A DNA stretch of 64,000 nucleotides, taken from AP-15 sp963716115 (lineage in GTDB: Bacteria; Pseudomonadota; Alphaproteobacteria; ATCC43930; CGMCC-115725). Positions 44,881 to 52,978 of the stretch are shown in pieces. The stretch's first letter is position 1. Every line of letters begins with the position of its first letter. The position numbers were made by a program, and so were the translations under genes. Location of the stretch: contig CAVQSZ010000030.1 of assembly GCA_963716115.1 (NCBI GenBank), forward strand, positions 62,001-126,000. Direction: 5' to 3'. A model generated the notes under the pieces. That model saw nothing but the letters and a program-made list of their open reading frames with translations, was not told the DNA's origin and did not search any database.

Positions 44881-45226
44881 GACCATAACGCCTCGCCGTC
44901 TTGGTGGCGGCAGGCTCCGCTGACGCCTCCTCGGCGAGCGCCAGCCGCAGGCCCGACACGATCAGCTCGATATGCTCGGGGTTGCGCAAAGCGTCGCCGA
45001 GGGCGCGGCGGACCGCGTTGATCCGCGTCGTCAATGCCGAATCCGAGACGATCCGGCCGCCCCACACGCCTTGCAGGAGGTCGTCCTTGCCGACCACACG
45101 GTCGCGGTGCCGGACGAGAAACACCAGCAGGTCGAACGCCCTCGGCTCGATCGCGACCAGCTCGCCGCCGCGGCGCAGCTCGCGGCGCCCAAGGTCGAGC
45201 CGATGGTCGCCGAACACGAGAACCAT
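44870..45226 (-). CDS. Winged-helix (Trans_reg_C) domain joined to a TPR-protein tail
   Basis: 118 residues from the ATG at 45226 (GGAGG upstream). Residues 1-80 are an OmpR-type DNA-binding domain: VFGDHRLDLGRRELRRGG, AIEPRAFDLLVFLVRHRD, DDLLQGVWGGRIVSDSALTT. It then passes directly to NPEHIELIVSGLRLALAEE, which is the C-terminal tail of the TolB/TPR protein at 42224-43430. The whole middle of such a protein appears to be deleted in frame. It may still bind DNA. Confidence 0.75.
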   Translation of the reverse strand: MVLVFGDHRLDLGRRELRRGGELVAIEPRAFDLLVFLVRHRDRVVGKDDLLQGVWGGRIVSDSALTTRINAVRRALGDALRNPEHIELIVSGLRLALAEEASAEPAATKTARRYGPVD

Positions 45227-45389
45227 GCCCGTCCTCCGCAAGCCTCCCGCCCCGGCCCCGTGCCCAAATCATAAGGAAGAAAAAAGCCGGCGGTAAAGCC
45301 TTTCGCGTCCCGAGGTGGCAGCCTCACGCAGGTGCAGCCGCGTTGCACCCGACGGCGGCTGCGGCGGCGCAGAATACGGGAGGAGCGCC

Positions 45390-45696
45390 ATGAACAGCTT
45401 TGCGATGATCTTTGGCCATTGCGTGTGGATCCCGCCCTCGCCAAAGGCGGCGCTGGTGGCGCTCGGCCTGTTCTTCGGCATCGGCGTCGGTGGCGAGCCC
45501 GATGTCGCCGCCGACGAGGCGCTGATCGCCGGACAGTACGTCTCGGCCGGCAAGACCGAGGCCGAGGCGCAGAAGGAGGTCGCCTGGCTCAACGACCTGC
45601 TTTGCCAGCTACGAGGCGCCGGCCGCCCAGAGAAACCGCCCCGAGGCGGCGGACCTGACCCATCTGCGGCCGGCGCAGGACCCGAGCGGGAAATAG
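45390..45696 (+). CDS. Hypothetical 101-residue protein, copy B, frameshifted
   Basis: Nearly the same start as copy A (MNSFAMIFGHCVWIPPSPKA). One extra G near 45593 turns WLNTCFASYEAP into another frame; removing it gives the same 101-residue length and an end THLRPAQDPSGK. It is divergent from the winged-helix gene (163 bases between starts). Confidence 0.65.
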
Positions 45697-45769
45697 CCGC
45701 CCCTACTTTCCCCGGCGCAGCCTGCGGCGTAGTATGAGCCGGCCATGAAGCCTGCGGGGCGAGGGTGCG

Positions 45770-47470
45770 TTGGGGGACCGCCGGTTTGTCGTCGAGCTGA
45801 TCAAGCCGTCGCATTACGACGACGACGGCTATGTGATCCAGTGGTGGAAATCCTGGATCCCGTCGAACTCGCTCGCCTGCCTCTACGGCCTCGCCGCCGA
45901 GCTGGCGGCGCGGCGGGCGCTCGGCCCCGAGGTCGCGATCGAGATCGAGGCCTATGACGAGTGCCACACGGTGGTTCCGGTTCGGCGCATCATCCGCCGG
46001 ATCAAGGCCGCCGATTGCGGGCTCGTCTGCCTTGTCGGCGTGCAGTCGAACCAGTTTCCGCGGGCGATGGACCTCGCCGCGCAGTTTCGCGCGGCCGGGA
46101 TCGCGGTCGCGGTCGGCGGCTTTCACGTCTCGGGCCTCCTGGCCATGCTGCCGGAGCCGCCGCCCGACCTGGTGGCGGCGCAACGCCTCGGCGTGACCCT
46201 CTTCGCCGGCGAGGCCGAGGGCCGGCTCGAAGGGCTCTTCGCCGACGCGCTCGCCGGCTGCCTGCTGCCGGTCTACAACTACATGGACGATCTGCCGGGC
46301 CTGCAGCGGCAGGTGACGCCGTTCCTGCCGGCGAAGATCGTGCGGCGCTACGGCGAGAGCCTCGGCGCCTTCGACGCCGGGCGCGGCTGCCCGTTCCAGT
46401 GCAGCTTCTGCACGATCATCAACGTCCAGGGCAGGAAGTCGCGCTGGCGCGACGCCGACGACGTCGAGGCGCTGGTGCGGGCCAATCTGGCGCAGGGCGT
46501 CTTCCGCTTTTTCATCACCGACGACAATTTCGCGCGCAACCGCAATTGGGAGGCGATCTTCGACCGGCTGATCCGGATGCGCGAGGAGGAGGGGCTCGGG
46601 CTCAATTTCATCATCCAGGTCGACACGCTCTGCCACCGCATCCCGAATTTCGTCGAGAAGGCGGCGCGCGCCGGCTGCAAGCGGGTCTTTATCGGGCTCG
46701 AAAACATCAACCCCGACAACCTCTTGTCGGCAAAGAAAAAGCAGAACCGGGTGCACGAGTACCGGCAGATGTTTCTCGCCTGGCGGGCGCAACGGGTCAT
46801 CACCTATGCCGGCTACATTCTCGGCTTCCCCAACGACACGCCCGAGCGGATCGCCGAGGACATTCGCACCGTGCAGCGGGAATTGCCGGTCGATCTCCTC
46901 GAATTCTTCATCCTGACGCCGCTGCCCGGCTCGGCCGACCACCAGGGGCTCCACAGGAACGGGGTGTGGATGGACCCCGACATGAACAAATACGATCTGG
47001 AGCACGTCACCACCGGCCACCAGGCGATGACCGCCGCCGAGTGGCAGGGCGTCTACCGCCGGGCCTGGGATCTTTATTATTCGCCCGAGCACATCGAGAC
47101 CATTCTGCGCCGCGCCAAGGCGAGCGGGATCAAGCCGGTGCGCCTAATGAACCACGTCCTGCAATTCTATTTCACCTTTATTCAGGAGAATGTGCATCCG
47201 CTGCAGGGCGGCTATTTCCGGCGCAAATTGCGGCGCCAGCGGCGCACCGGGCTGCCGCGCGAGAGCCCGGTGGGGTTCTATGCGCGCCGGGCGCGCGAGA
47301 TCGTCGCGACGCATGTCCGGCTCGCTTCCTTCTACCTGCGGCTGCACCGCATCCGCCGCCGCGTCGAGCGCGACCCGACCCGCTACAGCGATCTCGCCCT
47401 GACCCCGCTCGAGGACCCGCCGCCGGCCCCCGCCCGCGGGCGAACGGCCATGGCCGACGCCGCCGCCTGA
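45770..47470 (+). CDS. B12-binding radical SAM protein
   Basis: 566 residues from a TTG at 45770 with GAGGGTG upstream. The N-terminal half resembles a cobalamin-binding domain (VGGFHVSGLLAML region). The radical SAM cluster motif CPFQCSFC is in GRGCPFQCSFCTIINVQG, followed by FFITDDNFARNRNWEAIFDR and a GYILGFPNDTPERIAEDI segment. Class B-type enzymes of this kind methylate or rearrange unactivated carbons. No cluster identifies the substrate. Confidence 0.9.
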   Translation: MGDRRFVVELIKPSHYDDDGYVIQWWKSWIPSNSLACLYGLAAELAARRALGPEVAIEIEAYDECHTVVPVRRIIRRIKAADCGLVCLVGVQSNQFPRAMDLAAQFRAAGIAVAVGGFHVSGLLAMLPEPPPDLVAAQRLGVTLFAGEAEGRLEGLFADALAGCLLPVYNYMDDLPGLQRQVTPFLPAKIVRRYGESLGAFDAGRGCPFQCSFCTIINVQGRKSRWRDADDVEALVRANLAQGVFRFFITDDNFARNRNWEAIFDRLIRMREEEGLGLNFIIQVDTLCHRIPNFVEKAARAGCKRVFIGLENINPDNLLSAKKKQNRVHEYRQMFLAWRAQRVITYAGYILGFPNDTPERIAEDIRTVQRELPVDLLEFFILTPLPGSADHQGLHRNGVWMDPDMNKYDLEHVTTGHQAMTAAEWQGVYRRAWDLYYSPEHIETILRRAKASGIKPVRLMNHVLQFYFTFIQENVHPLQGGYFRRKLRRQRRTGLPRESPVGFYARRAREIVATHVRLASFYLRLHRIRRRVERDPTRYSDLALTPLEDPPPAPARGRTAMADAAA

Positions 47471-47744
47471 CCCGCATATTGCGACGGACCGACGGCTCCC
47501 ACCCTCGCTTTCCCGGCGAAAGCCGGGACCCATGGCTCTGGCGCCTACAACTTCCCAAACGATTGCAATACGCTGCCAACGGTCGCGGGCTCGTGGGGCG
47601 GGAACGATGGACCCCGGCCTTTCGCCGGGGAAGACGAGCGGTTCGGCTGCCGGAGGATGCTTGCTCGGCCTGATCGCGAAACCCATCTGCGGCGGCGGTC
47701 GCCATGGACCCTTGGAGGATCTGCAATTGTCTGGAGACACCGCG
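47471..47744. other. Gene-free stretch with two palindromes
   Basis: TTTCCCGGCGAAAGCCGGGA at 47509-47529 and GACCCCGGCCTTTCGCCGGGG at about 47609-47630 are two members of a dispersed palindrome family also seen near 9.7 and 27.2 kb. A GGAG ribosome site for the next gene lies near 47732. Confidence 0.6.
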
Positions 47745-48290
47745 ATGAACCCTGCGCCGGATCCGATCGCATTCGACCCGCGGGGCGTGGTCGAGACCGC
47801 GCCGCTCGACCTGTCGCCCCGCCTCGGCGGGCTGAACTTGTGCCGCCTCGGCGTGCTCGACAACGCCAAGTGGAACGCCGGCCGGCTGCTGCGCAAGACC
47901 GTGGCCCGGCTCGAGCGGCAATTCAGCTTCGGCGCGGTCAACTACTATCGCAAGGAGAGCTTCTCCAAGGACGCCGACCCGGCCCTGATCGCGCGCATCG
48001 CCGCCGACAGCGACATCGTCCTGACGGCGATCGGCGATTGAGGCTCGTGCACGTCGTGCTGTACGCATGACGGCGTGCGTCTCGAAGCCCTCGGTCGCCC
48101 GACCGCGGTCGTCGTCACTGCCGAATTCCTGCACGAGGCGGAAATGCAGCGCGACGCGCTCGGCATGCGCGCCCTCGTTCCGGTGGTGATCGAGCACCCG
48201 CTCAGCACCCTGACCGACGGCGAGATCGACCGCCGCGCCGAAGAGGCCGCCGGGCAGTGCGTCGCGATCTGGCTCGGCCGGCCGGAATGA
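47745..48290 (+). CDS. UGSC-family protein with in-frame TGA, candidate selenoprotein
   Basis: 181 residues if the TGA at 48039-48041 is read as selenocysteine (residue 99). Before it: GGLNLCRLGVLDNAKWNAGR and ADSDIVLTAIGD. After it: GSCTSCCTHDGVRLEALGRP, then TAVVVTAEFLHEAEMQRDAL and IEHPLSTLTDGEIDRRAEE to a stop at 48290. The TGA falls at the U of UGSC, the motif that names this family, known from surveys of environmental selenoproteins; other members have Cys. A hairpin follows (48047-48080). The next gene starts inside the final stop. Function is unknown; the UGSC and CTSCC cysteines suggest a redox role. The alternative is a Cys-to-stop mutation. Confidence 0.75.
48047..48080 (+). promoter_or_regulatory. 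Candidate bacterial SECIS hairpin
   Basis: Starting 5 bases after the TGA: nine pairs join 48049-48057 (GCACGTCGT) to 48070-48078 (ACGGCGTGC), with one G-U. A 3-base bulge (ATG, 48067-48069) and two more pairs (GC with GC) enclose the loop TGTAC (48060-48064). Two G-U pairs can extend the base. The loop lies about 19 bases past the TGA and has a G at its second position, within the range for bacterial elements. Hand-folded only. Confidence 0.6.
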
Positions 48291-49168
48291 GGCCCTGGCC
48301 GAACGGGTCGACGGCCCGCGCGGCCGCGGTCGCGGCGATCCTGATCCTGGCGGCGATCGGCTATATCGGCCTGCTGCAATATTTCGGCGCGTCGGAGACG
48401 CCGGTCGAGCGCCGGCTTGGGGCCGCCGCGGCCGACCCGGCGGGGGTCGAGGCCTATGTCGAGGCGCTCGGCATCGACCCGCTCAATCAAAGCATGCAGG
48501 TGCGCGTCAGCCTGACCCCGGGGCCGTCATTGCGCGGCGATCTCGCCACCGCCCCCGACCGCGACCTCGTGCTGGTGGTCAGCCACGGCAAGACCATCCA
48601 GGAGCTGGGGCTCCCCGCCAACCAGCCGATCGCCCCCGCGACCTTCGAGGTCGCCTTGCGCAAAGGCCAGGCCGTCAGCTATCCGCTCGACCGCTATCAG
48701 GCCGATCTCGGCATCCGATGCCTGGAGAAGCCGCCGTCTCCGGGCGGCGGTCCGAAGGCGTTGCCGATCTCGGTCACGGTGTGGGAGGCGCTGCTCGGGT
48801 TTCGCCTGGAGACGAGCGAAGGGGCGGCTGCCAAGCCCGGCGAGGCGCATATCAACTTCGCGATCCGCCGCAGCGGGGCGTTTATCGTGTTCGCGCTGGC
48901 GGCCTACGGCGCGATGGTCGTGCTCGCCTGCTGCGCGCTGGCGGTCGGCGTGCTCGTGTTTTTCGGCGTCAGGCGGGCCGAGGCGACCTTGATCGGCGCG
49001 CTGGGCGCGATCGTGTTCACCTTGCCGGCATTGCGCAACGTCTTGCCGGGCGCGCCGCCGCTCGGCGTCCGCGCCGATCTGCTGGTGTTTCTGTGGACCG
49101 AGCTCGCCGCCGCCGTCGCGCTGGCGCTCCTCGTCTTCACCTGGTCGCGCAGCGGCCCCCGACCGTGA
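48287..49168 (+). CDS. DUF4436 membrane protein
   Basis: 293 residues. The start ATG overlaps the last stop of the UGSC gene (ATGA). An N-terminal membrane helix (VAAILILAAIGYIGLLQYF), a soluble domain, then three or four helices with the family end LPALRNVLPGAPPLGVRADL. Function unknown. Overlap with the preceding stop implies ribosomes reach that stop, which supports read-through of the TGA. Confidence 0.85.
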   Translation: MRPWPNGSTARAAAVAAILILAAIGYIGLLQYFGASETPVERRLGAAAADPAGVEAYVEALGIDPLNQSMQVRVSLTPGPSLRGDLATAPDRDLVLVVSHGKTIQELGLPANQPIAPATFEVALRKGQAVSYPLDRYQADLGIRCLEKPPSPGGGPKALPISVTVWEALLGFRLETSEGAAAKPGEAHINFAIRRSGAFIVFALAAYGAMVVLACCALAVGVLVFFGVRRAEATLIGALGAIVFTLPALRNVLPGAPPLGVRADLLVFLWTELAAAVALALLVFTWSRSGPRP

Positions 49169-49229
49169 GCCGGGGCCGGCCTCCGGGCTGCGCGCGTTAC
49201 CGCCCGCGCCGGCCCGCCCGCAGCCGGCC

Positions 49230-50006
49230 TCAGCCGAGCGCCATCTCGGGCAGCGGCGCGATCCTGACGCCGGCGGCTTCGAGGCCGCGCCGCACGGCGT
49301 GGGCGGCGACGACCGCCGACGGCTCGTCGCCGTGCAGGCACAAGGTGTCGAGACGCACCTTCAGCCGCTTGCCGTGGCGCGAGACGATCTCCTCGTCGAC
49401 CGCCATCCGCACGACCCGCTCGGCGATCGCGTCCGGGTCGTGGAGGACCGCGCCGGCCACCTTGCGCGAGGTCAAATTGCCGTCGTCGTCGTAGAGCCGG
49501 TCGCAGAACCCTTCGCGCGCCAACGGCAGGCCGAGCTCGCGCGCCGCCTTCTCCATCTGCGAGCCGGCGAGCGCGACATAGATCATCTCGCGGTCGACCG
49601 TCTTCATCGCCCGGCCGATCGCCAGGGCCAGCTCCAGGTCCTCGGCGGCCATGTTGTTGAGCGAGCCGTGCGGCTTCAGATGCGTGACCCTGGCGCCGGC
49701 GTAGCAGGCCATCGCCTGCAGCGCGCCGATCTGGTAGGCGATCATGTATTCGAGCTCGCGCGGGTTCATGTCGATGCGCCGCCGGCCGAACCCCCACAAA
49801 TCGTTGAAGCCCGGATGGGCGCCGATGCTGACCCCCTTGGCCGCGGCCTGGGTCACCACCCGCTGCATCGTCACCGGGTCGCCGGCGTGGAAGCCGCAGG
49901 CGATGCTGGCCGACGCGATGACCTCGAGGATCCCGGCGTCGTCGCCGATCTCGTACGCGCCAAAGCCCTCGCCCATATCGGCGTTGAGATTGATGACCTT
50001 CGCCAT
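49230..50006 (-). CDS. pxpA: 5-oxoprolinase subunit PxpA (LamB/YcsF)
   Basis: 258 residues, starting MAKVINLNADMGEGFGAYEI with SIACGFHAGDPVTMQRVV, GAHPGFNDLWGFGRR and THLKPHGSLNN. Part of the PxpABC enzyme that opens 5-oxoproline with ATP. Divergent from pxpB, with 53 bases between starts. Confidence 0.96.
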   Translation of the reverse strand: MAKVINLNADMGEGFGAYEIGDDAGILEVIASASIACGFHAGDPVTMQRVVTQAAAKGVSIGAHPGFNDLWGFGRRRIDMNPRELEYMIAYQIGALQAMACYAGARVTHLKPHGSLNNMAAEDLELALAIGRAMKTVDREMIYVALAGSQMEKAARELGLPLAREGFCDRLYDDDGNLTSRKVAGAVLHDPDAIAERVVRMAVDEEIVSRHGKRLKVRLDTLCLHGDEPSAVVAAHAVRRGLEAAGVRIAPLPEMALG

Positions 50007-50059
50007 GGCCCGTCCCTCACGGCATAATCCGCCGCCATTCTAGCAGGGAATCCTCGAAG

Positions 50060-50779
50060 GTGCGCTTCCTGTCGGCCGGCGACCGCGCCCTCGTCGTCGA
50101 GTTCGGCGACCGCATCGACCGGACGCTCAGCGCCGAGGTGCTGCGCCTCGACGCGGCGATCCGCGCCGAGCCGCCGGCGGGCGTGGTCGAGACGGTGCCG
50201 ACCTTCCGCTCGCTGACGGTCTACTACGACCCGCTCGATTACCGGCAGGGCGGTCCTCGAGCGCGCAGATAGAGGGGCTGCTCGACCGCGGGCGGGTGGC
50301 GCCGCGACACGCCAGGCTGTGGCGCGTGCCGGCCTGCTACGACGGCGAATTCGCCCCCGACCTCGCCGAGGTGGCGCGGCTGACCGGGCTCGCCGCCGCC
50401 GAGGTCGCGGCATTGCACAGCCGGCATGCGGTTCCACGTCTACATGCTGGGCTTCCTGCCCGGCTTTCCGTACATGGGCGACCTGCCGCCGCAGCTGGCG
50501 TTGCCGCGGCGGGCCGACCCGCGGGTGCGGGTCCCGGCCGGCTCGATCTCGATCGCCACCACCCTGACCGCGATCTACCCCTATGAGAGCCCCGGCGGCT
50601 GGCGCCTGATCGGCACGACCCCGATCCGCCTGTTCGACCTCGCGCGCACGCCCCCCGCGCTTCTCGCGCCCGGCGACGCGGTGCTGTTCCAGCCGATCGA
50701 CGCCGCCGCCTTCGCCGCGATCAAGGAGGAGGTCGAGCGGGGCGGCTTTGCGCTCGAAAGCGAGCCGATCGCCATGTGA
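50060..50779 (+). CDS. pxpB: 5-oxoprolinase subunit PxpB, three frameshifts
   Basis: About 238 residues after repair. The N-terminus (RFLSAGDRALVVEFGDRID) and C-terminus (HVYMLGFLPGFPYMGDLP and YESPGGWRLIGTTPIRLF) are typical. Three extra single bases break the frame: two near 50250-50275 and one near 50426. pxpC normally follows; here the next sequence is unrelated, so the third subunit is missing from this locus. Confidence 0.85.
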
Positions 50780-50887
50780 CCGGCGCGCGAGCGAGATGTA
50801 TCCGTGCAACTTGATCCTGGCGGATTGTCGAGCCCTCGCGGCACCGCAACGCAGCCGTTTCGGGCCTTGATAAAGCGCGCGACAGGA

Positions 50888-51577
50888 TCACCGTGCCCCG
50901 CATCGATCGCGCAGTTGTGCGATTGCCTGAGGCGCATCGACAATCCGGTTGAGCCTCGCGCGAACCCCGTCCAGACGATCCAAGAATGCGGCTATACGTA
51001 GTCCTCGACAGCCGCTTTCACCGAGGCCTTGGCGATCTCCGCCGATGCCGCGCGTGCGGGTTCGAGATGGGCAGGCCGCGCCCGCAATTCGGTGAGAGGA
51101 CGCCACGCCCTGATCGAGGGCCTGTTCGTCTGCCCGCGAGGCTGCTGCTCGTGTTGGCGCACACTTTTCTCGAGGCACCGATCTTCCCCCAGCTCACGCG
51201 CGAGGTGGATAACCCGACTTTCGAGTGATACGATGATGTCGACAGAGCCGGGTGTCGCACAATAGAGGCCGCCGTCCTCCGCCTGAGTGTTCTGGCTGAT
51301 CTCGGCGCGGTAGCGAAGCTTGGAAGTGTATACGCCGAGGGCGGGCCAGTGGGGCTGCACTCCTTTGGCGGCGGCGACGCGTCGAATCTCGTCGCTTGTC
51401 GTATCGAAATCTTCGCGCACGCTCGCTTCTGTGCACTTCAAGGGTAATCACCGCTGGCGGAGCGTTCTCGCAGCTTGCCGCGAACGCGCCGTCACTTGGA
51501 AATGTTGCGGCGACAACGAAGATCGCGAGGGCGGATCGCGCTCTTGCGCAAATGCGATACGGATGTCGTTGCCACAT
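50888..51577 (-). pseudogene. Secreted protein with HE motif, multiply frameshifted
   Basis: An ATG at 51577 begins MWQRHPYRICARARSALAI, with a signal peptide ending near GAFAASC. One extra T near 51440 must be dropped to continue as CTEASVREDFDTTSDEIRR, then YRAEISQNTQAEDGGLYC, SVDIIVSLESRVIHLAREL and CLEKSVRQHEQQ, where the pattern of similar secreted proteins is HExxH. Further breaks follow before a tail AFLDRLDGVRARLNRIVDAP. Probably a real gene with sequence errors or decay; function unknown. Confidence 0.5.
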
Positions 51578-51587
51578 CGGCAACCCT

Positions 51588-52235
51588 TCAGTGATGGTCA
51601 TTGGTCCCCCCGGCGCGCGGATGAGGCTCGTTGGCGGCAGGCGGCATCATGGCCTCATGCCCCGCGTGACCGTCCCCCGTTCCAGGCGAAGCTCCAGTTC
51701 CGCCGGTGTGGTGCATCCCGCCATTCATAGCGTTGGCCATGACCAGCCGGGCGTAGTCCTGCTCGCTCATACCGGGCAGCTGTTCGAGAAAGGCGACGGT
51801 CGCCCACAGCTCTTCGTCGCTGTGATCGGCCCAAGCCGGCATGCCGGTCATCTTGATACCGTGCTTCAAGATCCAGAACAGCTCCGCCGGGGTGTAATGG
51901 CTGGAGGCATGGGCGAGGTCCGGCGGCTGCGGGTTGAGGCCGTGGGCGAGGTCGCCCTTCGGCACTCCCGGGGCGCCGTGGCAGACCGCGCAATGGGCGG
52001 CGAAATGCTCGGTGCCCATGGCGATCATGGCGGGAGCGTCGAGTTCCTGCGGCGCCGCAATCCCGGCGGCATGGGTCCTGATCGAGCGCGTGCGTGCGGT
52101 TTCGAGGGCCCAGCGCGTCATCGGCGAATGCGGCTCGGTGGCGGCGACGCCGTAAATGCCGGAATAGATGAAGGCGACCCCGCCGACCGCAAGCGCCAAC
52201 AGGGTCAAGACGATGGTGGCAATGACGGTTCGCAT
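51588..52235 (-). CDS. c-type cytochrome with His/Met-rich tail, copper operon
   Basis: 215 residues. N-terminal membrane helix (IATIVLTLLALAVGGVAFIY), one heme motif CAVCH, and a Met ligand in MTGMPAWADH. The last 45 residues are rich in His and Met (MNGGMHHTGGTG, NEPHPRAGGTNDHH), a probable copper-binding tail. GGAGG ribosome site; copB ends 11 bases upstream. It is a paralog of the cytochrome at 39598-40119. Confidence 0.93.
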   Translation of the reverse strand: MRTVIATIVLTLLALAVGGVAFIYSGIYGVAATEPHSPMTRWALETARTRSIRTHAAGIAAPQELDAPAMIAMGTEHFAAHCAVCHGAPGVPKGDLAHGLNPQPPDLAHASSHYTPAELFWILKHGIKMTGMPAWADHSDEELWATVAFLEQLPGMSEQDYARLVMANAMNGGMHHTGGTGASPGTGDGHAGHEAMMPPAANEPHPRAGGTNDHH

Positions 52236-52246
52236 GTGCTGCCCTC

Positions 52247-52978
52247 CTAAAACCAAGCGCGGACGCCGAAGACGAAGCGGAAATCGCCGGTGCTCTCGCC
52301 GGCTCGTTTGGCGAGATTGGCGGTCTGCCCGAATTTCCCTTCGTAGACGACGCCGAGATAGGGCGCGAATTTCCGGCTGATCTCGTAGCGGAGCCGAAGT
52401 CCCGCATCGATGTCGGAGAACCCGGCGCCGACGAGCCGAGACGGGTCGGCCTTGCTGTAGAGGTTGAGCTCGACCTGCGGCTGCAGGATCAGCCGCTGCG
52501 TGATCAGCAAATCGTAGGAGGCCTGCAGCTTGCCGGCGAAGTGGCCCTCGGAGCTGGCGAAGCCGGTCAGCTCGAGGTCGAAGAAATAGGGCGCCAGCCC
52601 CTGGATGCCGAACGCGCCCCAGCTGCGGCTCGGGCGTGAGTCGAGGTCGCTGCGCAATCCCGCCTGAAGATCGAAATAGGTCGTGACGGCGCGGGAGTAG
52701 AGCAGCTGATGCTGGCCGTCCTCGAGCGCGCCGTTGGCGTAGGCGCCCTCCGATTTGATCCACAGCTTGTCGTAATCGGTGCCGAGCCAGCCCTGGCCGT
52801 CCCAGCGGAACTCGGTGTTGCCGCCGTTGAAGCGGCCTTCGAGCTGGTCGAGGACGGCGTGGGCGACGATGCCGGTGTCCATAACCGGCGGCATCTCCAT
52901 CGCCGGCATCTGCGCCGCCGCCGGTGTGGCGAGCACGGCCAGGGCGCTGGCGAGCGTGCGCTTCCGCAGGGCGCTCAT
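52247..52978 (-). CDS. copB: Copper resistance protein CopB (outer membrane)
   Basis: 243 residues. Signal peptide (TLASALAVLATPAAA), a short Met motif (MPAMEMPPVMD), then the CopB beta-barrel: WLGTDYDKLWIKSEG, TYFDLQAGLRSDLD, RLRYEISRKFAPYLGVVYE. Its ATG overlaps the copA stop (ATGA). CopB works with CopA in periplasmic copper tolerance. Confidence 0.95.
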   Translation of the reverse strand: MSALRKRTLASALAVLATPAAAQMPAMEMPPVMDTGIVAHAVLDQLEGRFNGGNTEFRWDGQGWLGTDYDKLWIKSEGAYANGALEDGQHQLLYSRAVTTYFDLQAGLRSDLDSRPSRSWGAFGIQGLAPYFFDLELTGFASSEGHFAGKLQASYDLLITQRLILQPQVELNLYSKADPSRLVGAGFSDIDAGLRLRYEISRKFAPYLGVVYEGKFGQTANLAKRAGESTGDFRFVFGVRAWF

